In this document: positions 19,594-28,318 of the stretch, one piece after another
How positions within the stretch are numbered: the stretch's first letter is position 1
Layout: every line of letters begins with the position of its first letter
Assembly: GCA_000751295.2 (NCBI GenBank)
Contig: CCMO02000001.1
Span: 4,058,615 to 4,122,614, forward strand
Direction of reading: 5' to 3'
Source of the DNA: a bacterium YEK0313
GTDB lineage: Bacteria > Pseudomonadota > Alphaproteobacteria > Rhizobiales > Phreatobacteraceae
Length of the DNA stretch: 64,000 nt
Translations under genes and position numbers: made by a program
Notes under the pieces: generated by a model
What the model saw: the letters and a program-made list of their open reading frames with translations, nothing else
Told to the model about the DNA's origin: nothing
Database searches by the model: none

Positions 19594-19819
19594 GATGCTC
19601 TCGTCCTTTGCTCGACACGCCGTTGAAAACGGCCCTCATGGGCCCGTTCCGACGCGGCGCTCGGATGATCCGGGGCGTGCACATGCTACCATGGCTTGGC
19701 ACGGGGACGGCGGCGAGAATGAGGCCCTGCTGGGGAGCCGCTGCGGCAACCCCAAAGGCGCTCGGGGCGCTTGGCCGACCCCTGGCATGAACCTGACCCG
19801 GGGGTCTGTCGGTCACCAT

Positions 19820-19848
19820 TAGGTGGCGGTGCACCCATGAGGTGTCAA
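19820..19848 (-). promoter_or_regulatory. Possible lon promoter
   Basis: Minus strand TTGACA at 19848-19843, 17-nt spacer, then CACCTA at 19825-19820. The -35 is perfect but the -10 is weak, and the leader would be over 200 nt. Confidence 0.3.
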
Positions 19849-20031
19849 GGCGGCCGAGCGGCCCGGCCACCGCCCCGCACAGCTTGGCCGCTGCCGGCCC
19901 GGCGCATGGCTCGCCGGACGCCGTTTCGCAATGCAGGCTGACGTGCCAGCAAGGCCGGCGCGGCGCGGCCGCCGGGGACCGCCCTGCCCGATTCCCGGGC
20001 TAATGCCCGAAAACAAGGCGGCTTGCACAAT

Positions 20032-20043
20032 TTAACATGTTAA
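20032..20043. promoter_or_regulatory. TTAACATGTTAA palindrome
   Basis: Perfect 12-nt palindrome in an AT-rich patch 50 nt upstream of the aldehyde dehydrogenase start. Its form resembles sites of MarR or related dimeric regulators. No regulator gene is adjacent. Confidence 0.45.
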
Positions 20044-20092
20044 TTATCATCGGTTCCGCAGCTTCTGAAGGCTGTCGGGGAGGATCACGTTC

Positions 20093-21544
20093 ATGACATT
20101 GGAACCGGGAAGCCTGGGCGCGCGAGCCGACGCGGCGAAACGCTACGCGAACCTGATCGGCGGCCGGCCCGCGCCGGCCGACCGCCACCTGCCGGTCGCC
20201 AATCCCGCGACCGGCGCGATCGTCGGCCACATGCCGATCGGAACGGCCGATGACCTCGACGCGGCGGTGGCGGCCGCGCGCGCGGCCTTTTCGGCCTGGA
20301 GCGCGACGCCCTCCGAAACCCGCAAACAGGCCTGCCTGGCCATCGCGGCCTCTCTGAAGGACCATGCCGAGGAGCTCGCCCACCTGCTGACGCTCGAACA
20401 GGGCAAGCCGCTCAACGGCCTCGGCTCGCGCTGGGAAATCGGCGGCGCCCAGGCCTGGACCGCCGCCACGGCCGCGCTCGACATCCCGGTCAAGGTGCTG
20501 CAGGACGACAACCAGGGCCGCGTCGAGCTGCACCGCAAGGCCATCGGCGTCGTCGGCTCGATCACGCCCTGGAACTTTCCCGTCCTCATCGCCTGCTGGC
20601 ACATCGTGCCGGCGGTACGGGCGGGCAACACCGTGGTGATCAAGCCCTCGCCCCATACCCCGCTCGCCACCATCCGGCTGGTCGAACTGATCAATGCGGT
20701 GCTGCCGCCGAGCGTCGTCAACATCGTCGCCGGCGACGATGCGCTCGGCGCCGCCATGTCGGCCCATCCCGGCATCGACAAGATGGTGTTCACCGGCTCG
20801 AGCGCCACCGGGCGCAAGATCATGGGCGCCGCCGCCCAGACGCTGAAGCGGCTGACGCTCGAACTCGGCGGCAACGATGCCGGCATCGTGCTGCCCGATG
20901 TCGATCCCAAACAGATCGCCGAAGGGCTGTTCTGGGGCGCCTTCGTCAACAATGGCCAGACCTGCGCGGCGCTGAAGCGCCTCTACGTCCACGATTCCAT
21001 CTATGACGCGGTCTGCGCCGAACTCGTCAGGGTCGCCGCGACGGTCAACGTCGGCAACGGCCTGGACGAGACCTCCGCCCTCGGCCCGATCCAGAACGCG
21101 ATGCAGTTCAACCGGGTGCGCGAGCTCGTCGAGGACGCCAAGGCCCGTGGCGGCCGTGTCCTGATCGGCGGCACGCCGCCGGAAGGCGCGCCTGGCCATT
21201 TCTATCCGGTCACGCTGGTCGCCGATGTCGACCACGGCATCCGGCTGGTCGACGAGGAGCAGTTCGGCCCGGCCCTGCCGATCATCCGCTATTCCGACGT
21301 CGAAGCGGTGATCGCCAAGGCCAACGACAATGCCAACGGTCTCGGCGGTTCGATCTGGTCGGCGGATACGGCCAAGGCCCGCGCCCTCGCTCTGCGCCTC
21401 GACTGCGGCATCGCGTGGGTGAACAAGCATGGCGCCATCCAGCCGAACGCACCGTTCGGCGGTGTCAAGCAGTCGGGCATCGGCGTCGAATTCGGCGAGG
21501 AGGGCCTGTTCGAGAACACGACCATCCAGACCGTGATCAGCTGA
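20093..21544 (+). CDS. NAD(P)-dependent aldehyde dehydrogenase
   Basis: Oxidises an aldehyde to its acid; 483 aa, the standard ALDH length. Catalytic residues are in place: Asn161 (TPWNFP), Glu257 (TLELGG) and nucleophile Cys291 (NNGQTCAAL). Cofactor-binding KPSPHTP and FTGSSATG are present, and the C-terminal PFGGVKQSGIGVEFG is typical. The substrate cannot be read from sequence; succinate-semialdehyde-like and betaine-aldehyde-like relatives share these motifs. ATG 20093 follows a GGAGGA site. A short palindrome upstream suggests it is regulated as a single gene. A GC-rich hairpin at 21560-21581 follows it. Confidence 0.93.
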   Translation: MTLEPGSLGARADAAKRYANLIGGRPAPADRHLPVANPATGAIVGHMPIGTADDLDAAVAAARAAFSAWSATPSETRKQACLAIAASLKDHAEELAHLLTLEQGKPLNGLGSRWEIGGAQAWTAATAALDIPVKVLQDDNQGRVELHRKAIGVVGSITPWNFPVLIACWHIVPAVRAGNTVVIKPSPHTPLATIRLVELINAVLPPSVVNIVAGDDALGAAMSAHPGIDKMVFTGSSATGRKIMGAAAQTLKRLTLELGGNDAGIVLPDVDPKQIAEGLFWGAFVNNGQTCAALKRLYVHDSIYDAVCAELVRVAATVNVGNGLDETSALGPIQNAMQFNRVRELVEDAKARGGRVLIGGTPPEGAPGHFYPVTLVADVDHGIRLVDEEQFGPALPIIRYSDVEAVIAKANDNANGLGGSIWSADTAKARALALRLDCGIAWVNKHGAIQPNAPFGGVKQSGIGVEFGEEGLFENTTIQTVIS

Positions 21545-21559
21545 CCGCCGGCCGCAAGG

Positions 21560-21581
21560 CGGGCGAAGCACGCTTCGCCCG
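21560..21581 (+). terminator. Hairpin after aldehyde dehydrogenase
   Basis: CGGGCGAAG pairs with CTTCGCCCG around a CACG loop, 16 nt after the stop. No T-tract follows, so termination is only possible, not certain. Confidence 0.4.
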
Positions 21582-21790
21582 TCGGCGCGCCCGGCACGCA
21601 GTGCTATCGGCGCCGCACGAAACAACCTCGAAACGAAAGGCCCGCGCAGGCCACAACCTGGGACGGGGCGCGGCGCAACGCTGAAACAGGCGCGGCCTAA
21701 ATCCTGGATCCACGCCTCGACGACGGCAACGGCTCCCGAACCGAACCTCGACGCGATGCATTCGGTCTCGACAACATCCGGAACTTTGCC

Positions 21791-22153
21791 ATGCGCCGCC
21801 GTCTTTTCCTTGTCGCCTTCGCCGCGGCCTCCGTCTTCGGCTCGACCGGCGCCTTCGCCCAGGCCCAGCAGAACTTCTCGCTGATCAACCGTACCGGCTT
21901 CCAGATCAACGAGGTCTATGTCAGCCCGTCCGCCAGCAATTCCTGGGGCCGCGACATTCTGGGCGACGGCGTGATGCCCTCCGGCACCCGCCGCAACATC
22001 ACCTTCCCCCAGCGCACCCGCGCCTGCATGTTCGACCTGCGCATCGTCTACGAGGACGGCGACCGGTCGGAAGCGCGCGAGATCAACCTGTGCGAGGTCA
22101 GCAACGTCACCTTGACCTTCACCGGCCGCGCCACCCGCTTTTCCTACGACTGA
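21791..22153 (+). CDS. Small secreted protein, conserved in Hyphomicrobiales, function unknown
   Basis: A 120-aa protein with a Sec signal peptide (MRRRLFLVAFAAASVFGSTGAFAQA, probable cut after AFA). The mature part opens FSLINRTGFQINEVYVSPS and continues with SWGRDILGDGVMPSG, RTRACMFDLRIVYEDGD and INLCEVSNVTLTF, with two cysteines. This pattern (asparagine-Thr-Gly, YVSPS, W..D.LG) recurs in small periplasmic proteins of the order, whose role is unknown. It has its own terminator. Confidence 0.82.
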   Translation: MRRRLFLVAFAAASVFGSTGAFAQAQQNFSLINRTGFQINEVYVSPSASNSWGRDILGDGVMPSGTRRNITFPQRTRACMFDLRIVYEDGDRSEAREINLCEVSNVTLTFTGRATRFSYD

Positions 22154-22190
22154 TCGCCCGCGATCGGTTTCCTCCGCAGACCTCCACCTT

Positions 22191-22227
22191 CGGGCGGGCC
22201 CTTCCCAGGGACCCGCCCGTTCTTTTT
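22191..22227 (+). terminator. Terminator of the secreted protein gene
   Basis: CGGGCGGG at 22191-22198 pairs with CCCGCCCG at 22212-22219, followed by TTCTTTTT. Confidence 0.85.
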
Positions 22228-22462
22228 GGACCGGGTCCCGACTGCGCCGGCACGGCATGCGAAACGATCGCCGCGATCGTCTCGCCGTCCGCCGGCGGCA
22301 GGCATCGGACGGATCGAACCGCTCAGGACGGCGCGCGGTATCGCCGCACCGGCGCGGGGCATCACTCTCGCCCGACCGGACGATCATGCAGGGGCCCGGA
22401 CGGCCGTGGACATGACGAGCATCTCGCCTTCCCGCTCAAAGAAGAGGGTCGCCAAACGACAA

Positions 22463-22484
22463 AAGGCGGGCCGAGGCCCGCCTT
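22463..22484 (-). terminator. Terminator of clpX
   Basis: Minus strand: AAGGCGGGCC, two-base loop, GGCCCGCCTT, then further T residues (TTTTG), 30 nt after the clpX stop. Apart from this and the preceding terminator, the 22154-22513 interval holds nothing recognised. Confidence 0.9.
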
Positions 22485-22513
22485 CTCTCAAGATACCGCG
22501 CGTGCCGCGCGCG

Positions 22514-23770
22514 TCAGGCGCTCGCGGCCTTCTCCTTCTCGGAATAGATGTAGAGCGGCCTTGCCTTGCCCTGCACCACCTCGTCCGAGATCACCACCTC
22601 TTCGACGCCTTCCAGGCCGGGCAGGTCGTACATGGTGTCGAGCAGGATGCTCTCCATGATCGACCTGAGGCCGCGGGCGCCGGTCTTGCGCTCGATCGCC
22701 TTGCGCGCCACCGCGCCGAGCGCGTCCTCGTGGAACGACAGATCGACGTTCTCCATTTCGAAGAGCCGCTGATACTGCTTGACCAGCGCGTTCTTCGGCT
22801 CGGTCAGGATGCGCTTCAGGGCCGTCTCGTCGAGATCCTCGAGCGTCGCCAGCACCGGCAGGCGGCCGACGAATTCCGGGATCAGGCCGTATTTCAGCAG
22901 ATCCTCGGGCTCGACCTCGCGGAAGATCTCGCCGGTCCGGCGATCCTCGGGTGCACGCACCTTGGCGCCGAAGCCGATCGAGGTGCCCTGCCCCTTGCTC
23001 GAAATGATCTTTTCGAGCCCGGCGAAGGCGCCGCCACAGATGAACAGGATGTTCGAGGTGTCGACCTGCAGGAATTCCTGCTGGGGATGCTTGCGGCCGC
23101 CCTGCGGCGGCACGCTGGCGACGGTACCCTCCATGATCTTCAGGAGCGCCTGCTGCACGCCCTCGCCCGAGACGTCCCGGGTGATCGAGGGATTGTCGGA
23201 CTTGCGCGAGATCTTGTCGATCTCGTCGATATAGACGATGCCGCGCTGTGCGCGCTCGACATTGTAGTCGGAGGCCTGCAGCAGCTTCAGGATGATGTTC
23301 TCGACATCCTCGCCAACATAGCCGGCCTCGGTCAGCGTCGTGGCGTCGGCCATGGTGAAGGGCACGTCGAGGATACGGGCAAGCGTCTGCGCCAGCAGCG
23401 TCTTGCCCGAGCCGGTCGGGCCGATCAGCAGGATGTTCGACTTCGACAGCTCGACGTCGTTGTGCTTGGTCGCGTGGTTCAGCCGCTTGTAGTGGTTGTG
23501 CACCGCCACCGACAGGACGCGCTTGGCGTGGAACTGGCCGATCACGTAGTCGTCCAGGACCTTGCAGATTTCCTTCGGCGTCGGGATGCCGTCCTTGGAC
23601 TTGACCAGCGCGGACTTCGATTCCTCGCGGATGATGTCCATGCACAGCTCGACGCATTCATCGCAGATGAACACCGTCGGCCCCGCAATGAGCTTGCGAA
23701 CCTCGTGCTGGCTCTTGCCGCAGAACGAGCAATAGAGCGTGTTCTTCGCGTCGCTGCCGGCCTTGCTCAT
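22514..23770 (-). CDS. clpX: ATP-dependent protease ATP-binding subunit ClpX
   Basis: AAA+ unfoldase of 418 aa that feeds tagged proteins to ClpP. The N-terminal zinc domain has Cys14, Cys17, Cys36 and Cys39 (YCSFC and FICDEC). Walker A is GPTGSGKT, Walker B IVYIDEIDK, and the pore loop GYVGED is present; the IGF-type loop that docks on ClpP is near TSIGFGAKV. Start at 23770 gives MSKAGSDAKNT with an AGAGACAG site; ten upstream codons are not family sequence. It follows clpP by about 290 nt and may have its own promoter. Confidence 0.98.
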   Translation of the reverse strand: MSKAGSDAKNTLYCSFCGKSQHEVRKLIAGPTVFICDECVELCMDIIREESKSALVKSKDGIPTPKEICKVLDDYVIGQFHAKRVLSVAVHNHYKRLNHATKHNDVELSKSNILLIGPTGSGKTLLAQTLARILDVPFTMADATTLTEAGYVGEDVENIILKLLQASDYNVERAQRGIVYIDEIDKISRKSDNPSITRDVSGEGVQQALLKIMEGTVASVPPQGGRKHPQQEFLQVDTSNILFICGGAFAGLEKIISSKGQGTSIGFGAKVRAPEDRRTGEIFREVEPEDLLKYGLIPEFVGRLPVLATLEDLDETALKRILTEPKNALVKQYQRLFEMENVDLSFHEDALGAVARKAIERKTGARGLRSIMESILLDTMYDLPGLEGVEEVVISDEVVQGKARPLYIYSEKEKAASA

Positions 23771-23988
23771 CTGTCTCTCCACGCGAACCCGTGAAACCAC
23801 GGGCTCCTTTGCTAACGAAGCAACCCCGAACCGGGTTGCCTCCTTCAGGCTTCTTCAAGATCCGGAGCGGTCGTTGCCGCCCATTTGAGTCGACTATGCT
23901 GGCCCGATCCGGATCAAGAAACGATTAACGTTATATTTCGGCACGCCTGCGGGGCCGGTAAACCCCGCCACACGCCATCGTGAGACAT

Positions 23989-24042
23989 TCGTGTGACACG
24001 ATGCAAGCCTTGGACCGCACCATGTGTCCCAAAAGTGACACA
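23989..24042. promoter_or_regulatory. Two palindromes between clpP and clpX
   Basis: TCGTGT-G-ACACGA at 23989-24001 is a perfect 13-nt palindrome. TGTGTC and GACACA flank an 8-nt spacer at 24023-24042. Both lie in the 292-nt clpP-clpX gap and could be operators for clpX or parts of the clpP mRNA 3' end. Confidence 0.4.
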
Positions 24043-24062
24043 AGCCCGCGGCCGCCGCCGCA

Positions 24063-24698
24063 TCACGCCTTGCCGGCTTCCGGCTCGTCCGGACGCTGCT
24101 CGATCACCTGATCGATCAGCCCGAACTCCTTGGCCTTCTGCGCCGACATGAAATTGTCCCGCTCCAGCGCATCCTCGATCTCCTTGAGCGTGCGCTTGGT
24201 GTGTTTCACGTAGACCTCGTTGAGCCGCCGCTTCAGTTCCTTGACCTCCTCGGCATGGATCAGGATGTCGGTCACCTGGCCGCGATAGCCGCCCGAGGGC
24301 TGGTGCACCATGATCCGCGAATTCGGCAGGGCGAGACGCTGGCCCGGCGCGCCGGCGGTCAGGAGAAGCGAGCCCATGGAGGCGGCCTGGCCCATGCACA
24401 GCGTGGTCACCGGCGGCTTGATGAACTGCATCGTATCGTAGATCGACATGCCCGCCGTGACGACCCCGCCCGGCGAATTGATGTACATGTTGATCTCTTT
24501 TTTCGGGTTCTCCGCCTCGAGGAACAGGAGCTGGGCGACGATCAGCGTCGCCATCTGGTCTTCGACCGCACCCGACAGGAAGATGATGCGCTCCTTCAGG
24601 AGGCGCGAATAGATGTCGTAGGACCGCTCGCCCCGGTTGGTCTGCTCGACCACCATCGGCACGAGGTAGTTGTTCAGGGTGTCGATCGGATCTCGCAT
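24063..24698 (-). CDS. clpP: ATP-dependent Clp protease proteolytic subunit
   Basis: Serine peptidase of 211 aa that forms the double-ring barrel used with ClpX or ClpA. Triad: Ser107 in GQAASMGS, His132 in MVHQPSGG, Asp181 in LERDNF. The N-terminal LVPMVVEQTNRGERSYDIYSRL and the handle helix are typical. The start at 24698 was chosen because it follows a GAGG site; the frame extends 28 codons upstream without family sequence. It is downstream of tig and upstream of clpX, the common tig-clpP-clpX-lon order, here broken up before lon. Confidence 0.98.
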   Translation of the reverse strand: MRDPIDTLNNYLVPMVVEQTNRGERSYDIYSRLLKERIIFLSGAVEDQMATLIVAQLLFLEAENPKKEINMYINSPGGVVTAGMSIYDTMQFIKPPVTTLCMGQAASMGSLLLTAGAPGQRLALPNSRIMVHQPSGGYRGQVTDILIHAEEVKELKRRLNEVYVKHTKRTLKEIEDALERDNFMSAQKAKEFGLIDQVIEQRPDEPEAGKA

Positions 24699-24920
24699 CG
24701 TCTTGCAATCCTCAAGGGGCCCATGTCCGGCGCGCCGCGCCGATTCTTCCGAAGCGATCCTAGCCGGATCGCCTCCATTCACGCAGAACTAGCGCGGATT
24801 GCCCACAGCCACCATGGCTCGAAGGCGGTCTCCGCGGGAACATCGTACCGAACGCACGAAGGGCCGCACGAAGGCGGCCCTCCCCAACACGAAGCGAAGG
24901 TTCAAGAGCGCGCAAGCGCC

Positions 24921-26276
24921 TCACGCGGCGCTCTCGTCCTCGTTGTCCTTCAGAAGGTCGTCCTTGGAGACGGCCTTCTCGGTCACGTCGGCGAGTTCCA
25001 GGATATAGTCCACGACCTTCTCCTCGAAGATCGGGGCGCGGAGCTGAGCGAGAGCCTCGGGCGTCTTGCGATAATAGTCCCAGACCTGCTGCTCCTGGCC
25101 AGGGAACTGCCGCGCCCGCTCGACGACCGCGCGCGTCACTTCCTCGTCGCTGATCTTGATTTGGGCCTTGTCACCGATCTCCGCAAGGACCAGGCCGAGA
25201 CGCACGCGGCGCTCGGCGATCTTGCGATATTCCTCGCGCGCCTTTTCTTCCGTCGTGTCCTCGTCGGCGAAGCTCTTGCCGCGCGCTTCGAGATCCTGCG
25301 TCACCTGGCGCCAGACGCTCTGGAACTCCTGCTCGACCAGGGTCGGCGGCAGCTCGAAGGCATGTTTCTCGTCGAGGGCGTCGAGCAGAACACGCTTCAC
25401 CTTGCGCCGCGAGGCACTCGCATATTCTTCCTTCAGCTTGTCGCGGATGGCGCCCTTCAGCTTCTCCAGATCGTCGAAACCGACCATCTTGGCGAATTCG
25501 TCGTCGATCTTGCGCTCGCCCGGCTTCTCGATGCTCTTCACCGTGGTGGCGAATTCGGCGTCCTTGCCGGCCAGCTGCTGGGCCATGTAGTTCGCCGGGA
25601 ACTTGACCTTGATGACCTTTTCATCGCCGGCCTTGGTGCCGACGAGCTGGTCCTCGAAGCCCGGGATGAACGAATTCGAGCCGAGCTCGACCTGGATGTC
25701 CTCGGCGGTGCCGCCGTCAAACTTCTCGCCGTCGATGGTGCCGACGAAGGAAACGGTCAGACGGTCACCGGCCTCTGCCTTGCCCTTGGTCTTGGGCTCG
25801 AACGGGCGGTTCTGCTTGGCCATGGTGTCCAGCATGTCCTGGACGTCGGCATCCGTCGGCTCGACGACCGGCTTCTCGACCTTGATGCCCTTGAAGTCGG
25901 CGAGCGTGATGGTCGGCAGGACCTCGAAGGCCACGGTGTAGTCGAGGTCGGCCTTGCCGTCGAACACGGCCTGGGCGGCGGACTGCTCCTCCGGCAGCTT
26001 CACCGAAGGCTCCATGGCCAGCTTGAAGCCGTTGTCGGCGACGATCTTCTGATTGGTCTCGCCGACCAGCGTCTCGATGGTCTCGGCCAGCACCGACTTG
26101 CCGTAGAGGCGCTTCAGGTGCGCCACCGGCACCTTGCCGGGACGAAAACCGTTGAGATTGACCTGACCCTTCAGGTCGTTCAGCCGCGCATCGGCCCGCG
26201 CGGCCAGATCGGTCACCGGAACCACGACGCGGAACTCGCGCTTCAAACCTTCGGACAGGGTGGCCGTCACCTGCAT
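24921..26276 (-). CDS. tig: Trigger factor
   Basis: Ribosome-associated chaperone and prolyl isomerase, 451 aa. The N-terminal ribosome-binding region has the signature NGFRPGKVPVAHLKRLYG (GFRxGKxP). The central FKBP-like domain includes AGDRLTVSFVGTIDGEKFDGG, and the long helical C-terminal arms follow, ending with an acidic NEDESAA tail. ATG 26276 is the natural start. tRNA-Leu lies 55 nt upstream on the same strand and may share its transcript. Confidence 0.97.
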   Translation of the reverse strand: MQVTATLSEGLKREFRVVVPVTDLAARADARLNDLKGQVNLNGFRPGKVPVAHLKRLYGKSVLAETIETLVGETNQKIVADNGFKLAMEPSVKLPEEQSAAQAVFDGKADLDYTVAFEVLPTITLADFKGIKVEKPVVEPTDADVQDMLDTMAKQNRPFEPKTKGKAEAGDRLTVSFVGTIDGEKFDGGTAEDIQVELGSNSFIPGFEDQLVGTKAGDEKVIKVKFPANYMAQQLAGKDAEFATTVKSIEKPGERKIDDEFAKMVGFDDLEKLKGAIRDKLKEEYASASRRKVKRVLLDALDEKHAFELPPTLVEQEFQSVWRQVTQDLEARGKSFADEDTTEEKAREEYRKIAERRVRLGLVLAEIGDKAQIKISDEEVTRAVVERARQFPGQEQQVWDYYRKTPEALAQLRAPIFEEKVVDYILELADVTEKAVSKDDLLKDNEDESAA

Positions 26277-26331
26277 GGCTCAGTTTCTTTCGTGTTCGTG
26301 GTCTTTAAGGGACCGTCCCGATCGGGTCGGG

Positions 26332-26416
26332 TGGTGCGGGCGGAGGGACTTGAACCCCCACGGCTTTCGCCACGGGAACCTAAATCCCGCGTGTCTACCA
26401 ATTCCACCACGCCCGC
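26332..26416 (-). tRNA. tRNA-Leu (UAG)
   Basis: Minus-strand 85-nt class II tRNA: acceptor GCGGGCG with CGCCCGC, anticodon loop TTTAGGT (anticodon TAG), long variable arm CGTGGCGAAAGCCGTG, T loop TTCAAGT, encoded CCA. Confidence 0.97.
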
Positions 26417-26819
26417 CGAGGGCCGCTCGAAAATAGCTTCTCGTCCCGGAAGCGCAGACCGCCACCGGGCGCGGCCTCTTAGCACCCGGCTTCCGGTCAT
26501 GCATCAAAAAAATGACGGCGCCATTGCGCAACCGCTTCGTACGCCTGTATCGCGGCACGCCTTCGACGCCGCGCCTCGGCCGATGCGGTCATCCGGCCTG
26601 CCCGGATGCCCTCGGCGGGCCGCGCGGCCGATAGCTGCTGACGCACGATTCGCCGCGGGCCGCGCACATGCAGGCGGCGGCGCCGGCTGGAGCTGCGGTG
26701 AGATGTCCCATGTCCCGGCACGGCAGGCGGCATCACGTCGGAATGGTTGCCCTCCCCATTCTATCCGGCGCGCGCCTGGCTTAAACAGCAGATGGTTCAC
26801 CGGCGACAAAGGCGGCTCC
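26417..26819. other. Intergenic region between tRNA-Leu and the oxidase-like gene
   Basis: About 400 nt. One hairpin-forming repeat, CATCCGG / CCGGATG with a 5-nt loop at 26590-26608, and an A7 run near 26505 are the only visible structures. The short minus frame across it (Arg-rich, no good ribosome site) is not taken as a gene. Confidence 0.5.
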
Positions 26820-28172
26820 ATGGTCCGTTCTCCCAGCATCAGCCGCCGCCGGGCGCTTCATGCGCTCGGAGCCCTCGCCGGCTCGGCGGCGCTCGCCCCC
26901 GTCTTCGCCGATCCGGCGCCGCGGACGCTCACCGCATTGCGCGGCGAGGCCCGGCTGCGCGGCCCGGACGAGGCGCCGACCCCGATCTGGGGGTTCGACG
27001 GCACCGCGCCCGGCCCGGTTCTGCGCGCCCGCCGGGGCGAGCCGTTCCGCCTGCGCTTCGTCAACGGCCTCGACGAGCCGACGGCGCTGCACTGGCAGGG
27101 CCTGCGCATCGACAACCGCATGGACGGCGTGCCGGGCCTGACCCAGGACGCGGTCGCTCCCGGCGGGGCGAGCGAGATCGCCTTCACGCCGCGCGACGCC
27201 GGCACCTTTCTCTACCGGCCCTGGCATCCCGAGTTCGGGGTCGGGCAGATCGCCCGCGGCCTTGCCGGCCTCTTCATCGTCGACGGCCCCAACCCGCCCG
27301 CGGCCGACCGCGAACTCGCCTTCGTGCTGGATGACTGGGCTCTCGACGCCTCGGGGGCGGTCGCCGCCGCCGGCCTGCCGCTGGCGGCGAAAGCGGCACC
27401 TGGCACGGCCGGCCGGCACCTGACGGTCAATGGCGCGCCGACCCTCGCCTTGGCCGCGCGCGCCAACGAGCGGCTGTGGCTGCGGCTCGCCAATGCGACA
27501 CCGGCCCGCATCCTGCAGTTCGGCGCGCCAGGCCAGCCGGTGACGCTGGTCGCGCTCGACGGCCAGCCCTGCGAGCCCTTCCCGCTCGAAGGCGGAACGA
27601 TCGCGCTGGGCCCCGGCCAGCGCGCCGAGCTCATGCTGGATGTGACCGGCGCCCCCGGCGCGACGATGCCGCTCGTCGTCTCCAATCTTGCCGGCGCGAC
27701 GCTCGAGGGACGGATCGCGATCGCGGCCGAGCCCCCCGCCCGTCCCGAACCGCTCGGGGCACCGGCACCGCTCGCGGCCAACCCGATCGCCGCCGAGATG
27801 GATTTCCGGCGCGCCTTCCGGCTCGATCTCGGCATCGAGGCACGGGCCGGCACCACCGTGTTCAACGGCCGCGCCGACCGTGCTCCGCCGCCGCAGCCCG
27901 CCTTCAAGGTCCGCCGCGGCACGGTGGTCATGGCCGGCCTGCGCAATGCGACGGACCGGTTTCAGGCGCTGCACCTGCACGGCCATCAGGCGCGGCTGCT
28001 CGACGGCCTCGACGACGGCTGGAAACCCTTTTTCGTCGATACCGTCGTAGTGCCGCCCGGCCGCACCTCGCGCGTCGCCTTTCTCGCCGACAATCCTGGC
28101 AAGTGGGTGATCTCGGCGCAGCCGATCGGCGTGGCCGACGGGCCGCTGGTCACATGGTTCGAGGTGGGCTGA
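26820..28172 (+). CDS. Multicopper oxidase-fold exported protein with most copper ligands missing
   Basis: A 450-aa protein with a Tat-type signal (SRRRALHALGALAG) and three cupredoxin domains. The fold is clear from GFDGTAPGPVLRARRGEPFRLRFVN, LRIDNRMDGVPGLTQD and LADNPGKW. The copper motifs are damaged. HWHG is HWQG (His91 kept, Gln93). YH-x-H is YRPWH (Arg133, Trp135). HPxHLH is QALHLH (Gln382, with His385 and His387 kept). HCHxxxH is SAQPIGV (Ser432, Ala433, Gln434, Val438), so the type 1 cysteine is absent. It should therefore not be an oxidase. E. coli FtsP/SufI is a known Tat-exported copperless relative with a role in cell division, a possible analogy. Start 26820 is in good context for the signal peptide; no partner gene adjoins. 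Confidence 0.85.
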   Translation: MVRSPSISRRRALHALGALAGSAALAPVFADPAPRTLTALRGEARLRGPDEAPTPIWGFDGTAPGPVLRARRGEPFRLRFVNGLDEPTALHWQGLRIDNRMDGVPGLTQDAVAPGGASEIAFTPRDAGTFLYRPWHPEFGVGQIARGLAGLFIVDGPNPPAADRELAFVLDDWALDASGAVAAAGLPLAAKAAPGTAGRHLTVNGAPTLALAARANERLWLRLANATPARILQFGAPGQPVTLVALDGQPCEPFPLEGGTIALGPGQRAELMLDVTGAPGATMPLVVSNLAGATLEGRIAIAAEPPARPEPLGAPAPLAANPIAAEMDFRRAFRLDLGIEARAGTTVFNGRADRAPPPQPAFKVRRGTVVMAGLRNATDRFQALHLHGHQARLLDGLDDGWKPFFVDTVVVPPGRTSRVAFLADNPGKWVISAQPIGVADGPLVTWFEVG

Positions 28173-28268
28173 GGCAGGAGCGGCCGCACGCTGCGGATGC
28201 CGGCGACGACCGCGCGCGGTAGGCCTCCACAGCCCCATATCGGGCCGAGCAGGCCGGCCGCGGCTCAA

Positions 28269-28304
28269 AAAAAGGTTGGCCCGGGGCGGGCGGCGCCCCG
28301 GGCC
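28269..28304 (-). terminator. Terminator of the RND efflux operon
   Basis: Minus strand: GGCCCGGGGCG pairs with CGCCCCGGGCC (11 bp, 5-nt loop), then AACC and a run of seven or more T residues. Confidence 0.92.
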
Positions 28305-28318
28305 CTCTTCCCAGGCGG

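Larger units (their letters stand above)
19594..20092. other. Intergenic region between lon and aldehyde dehydrogenase
   Basis: About 500 nt between divergent genes. It contains a possible lon promoter near 19820-19848 and a TTAACATGTTAA palindrome next to the dehydrogenase. The rest is GC-rich without recognisable RNA or coding sequence; the short frames across it have no family features. Confidence 0.5.

Noticed and set aside
26497..26736. 79-aa minus-strand frame between tRNA-Leu and the oxidase-like gene
   Set aside because: Arg-rich, without a ribosome site or family sequence.
24201..28172. A 1323-aa plus-strand open frame
   Set aside because: Only its last 450 codons (from 26820) encode a real protein; the rest is antisense to clpP, tig and tRNA-Leu, open because of high GC.
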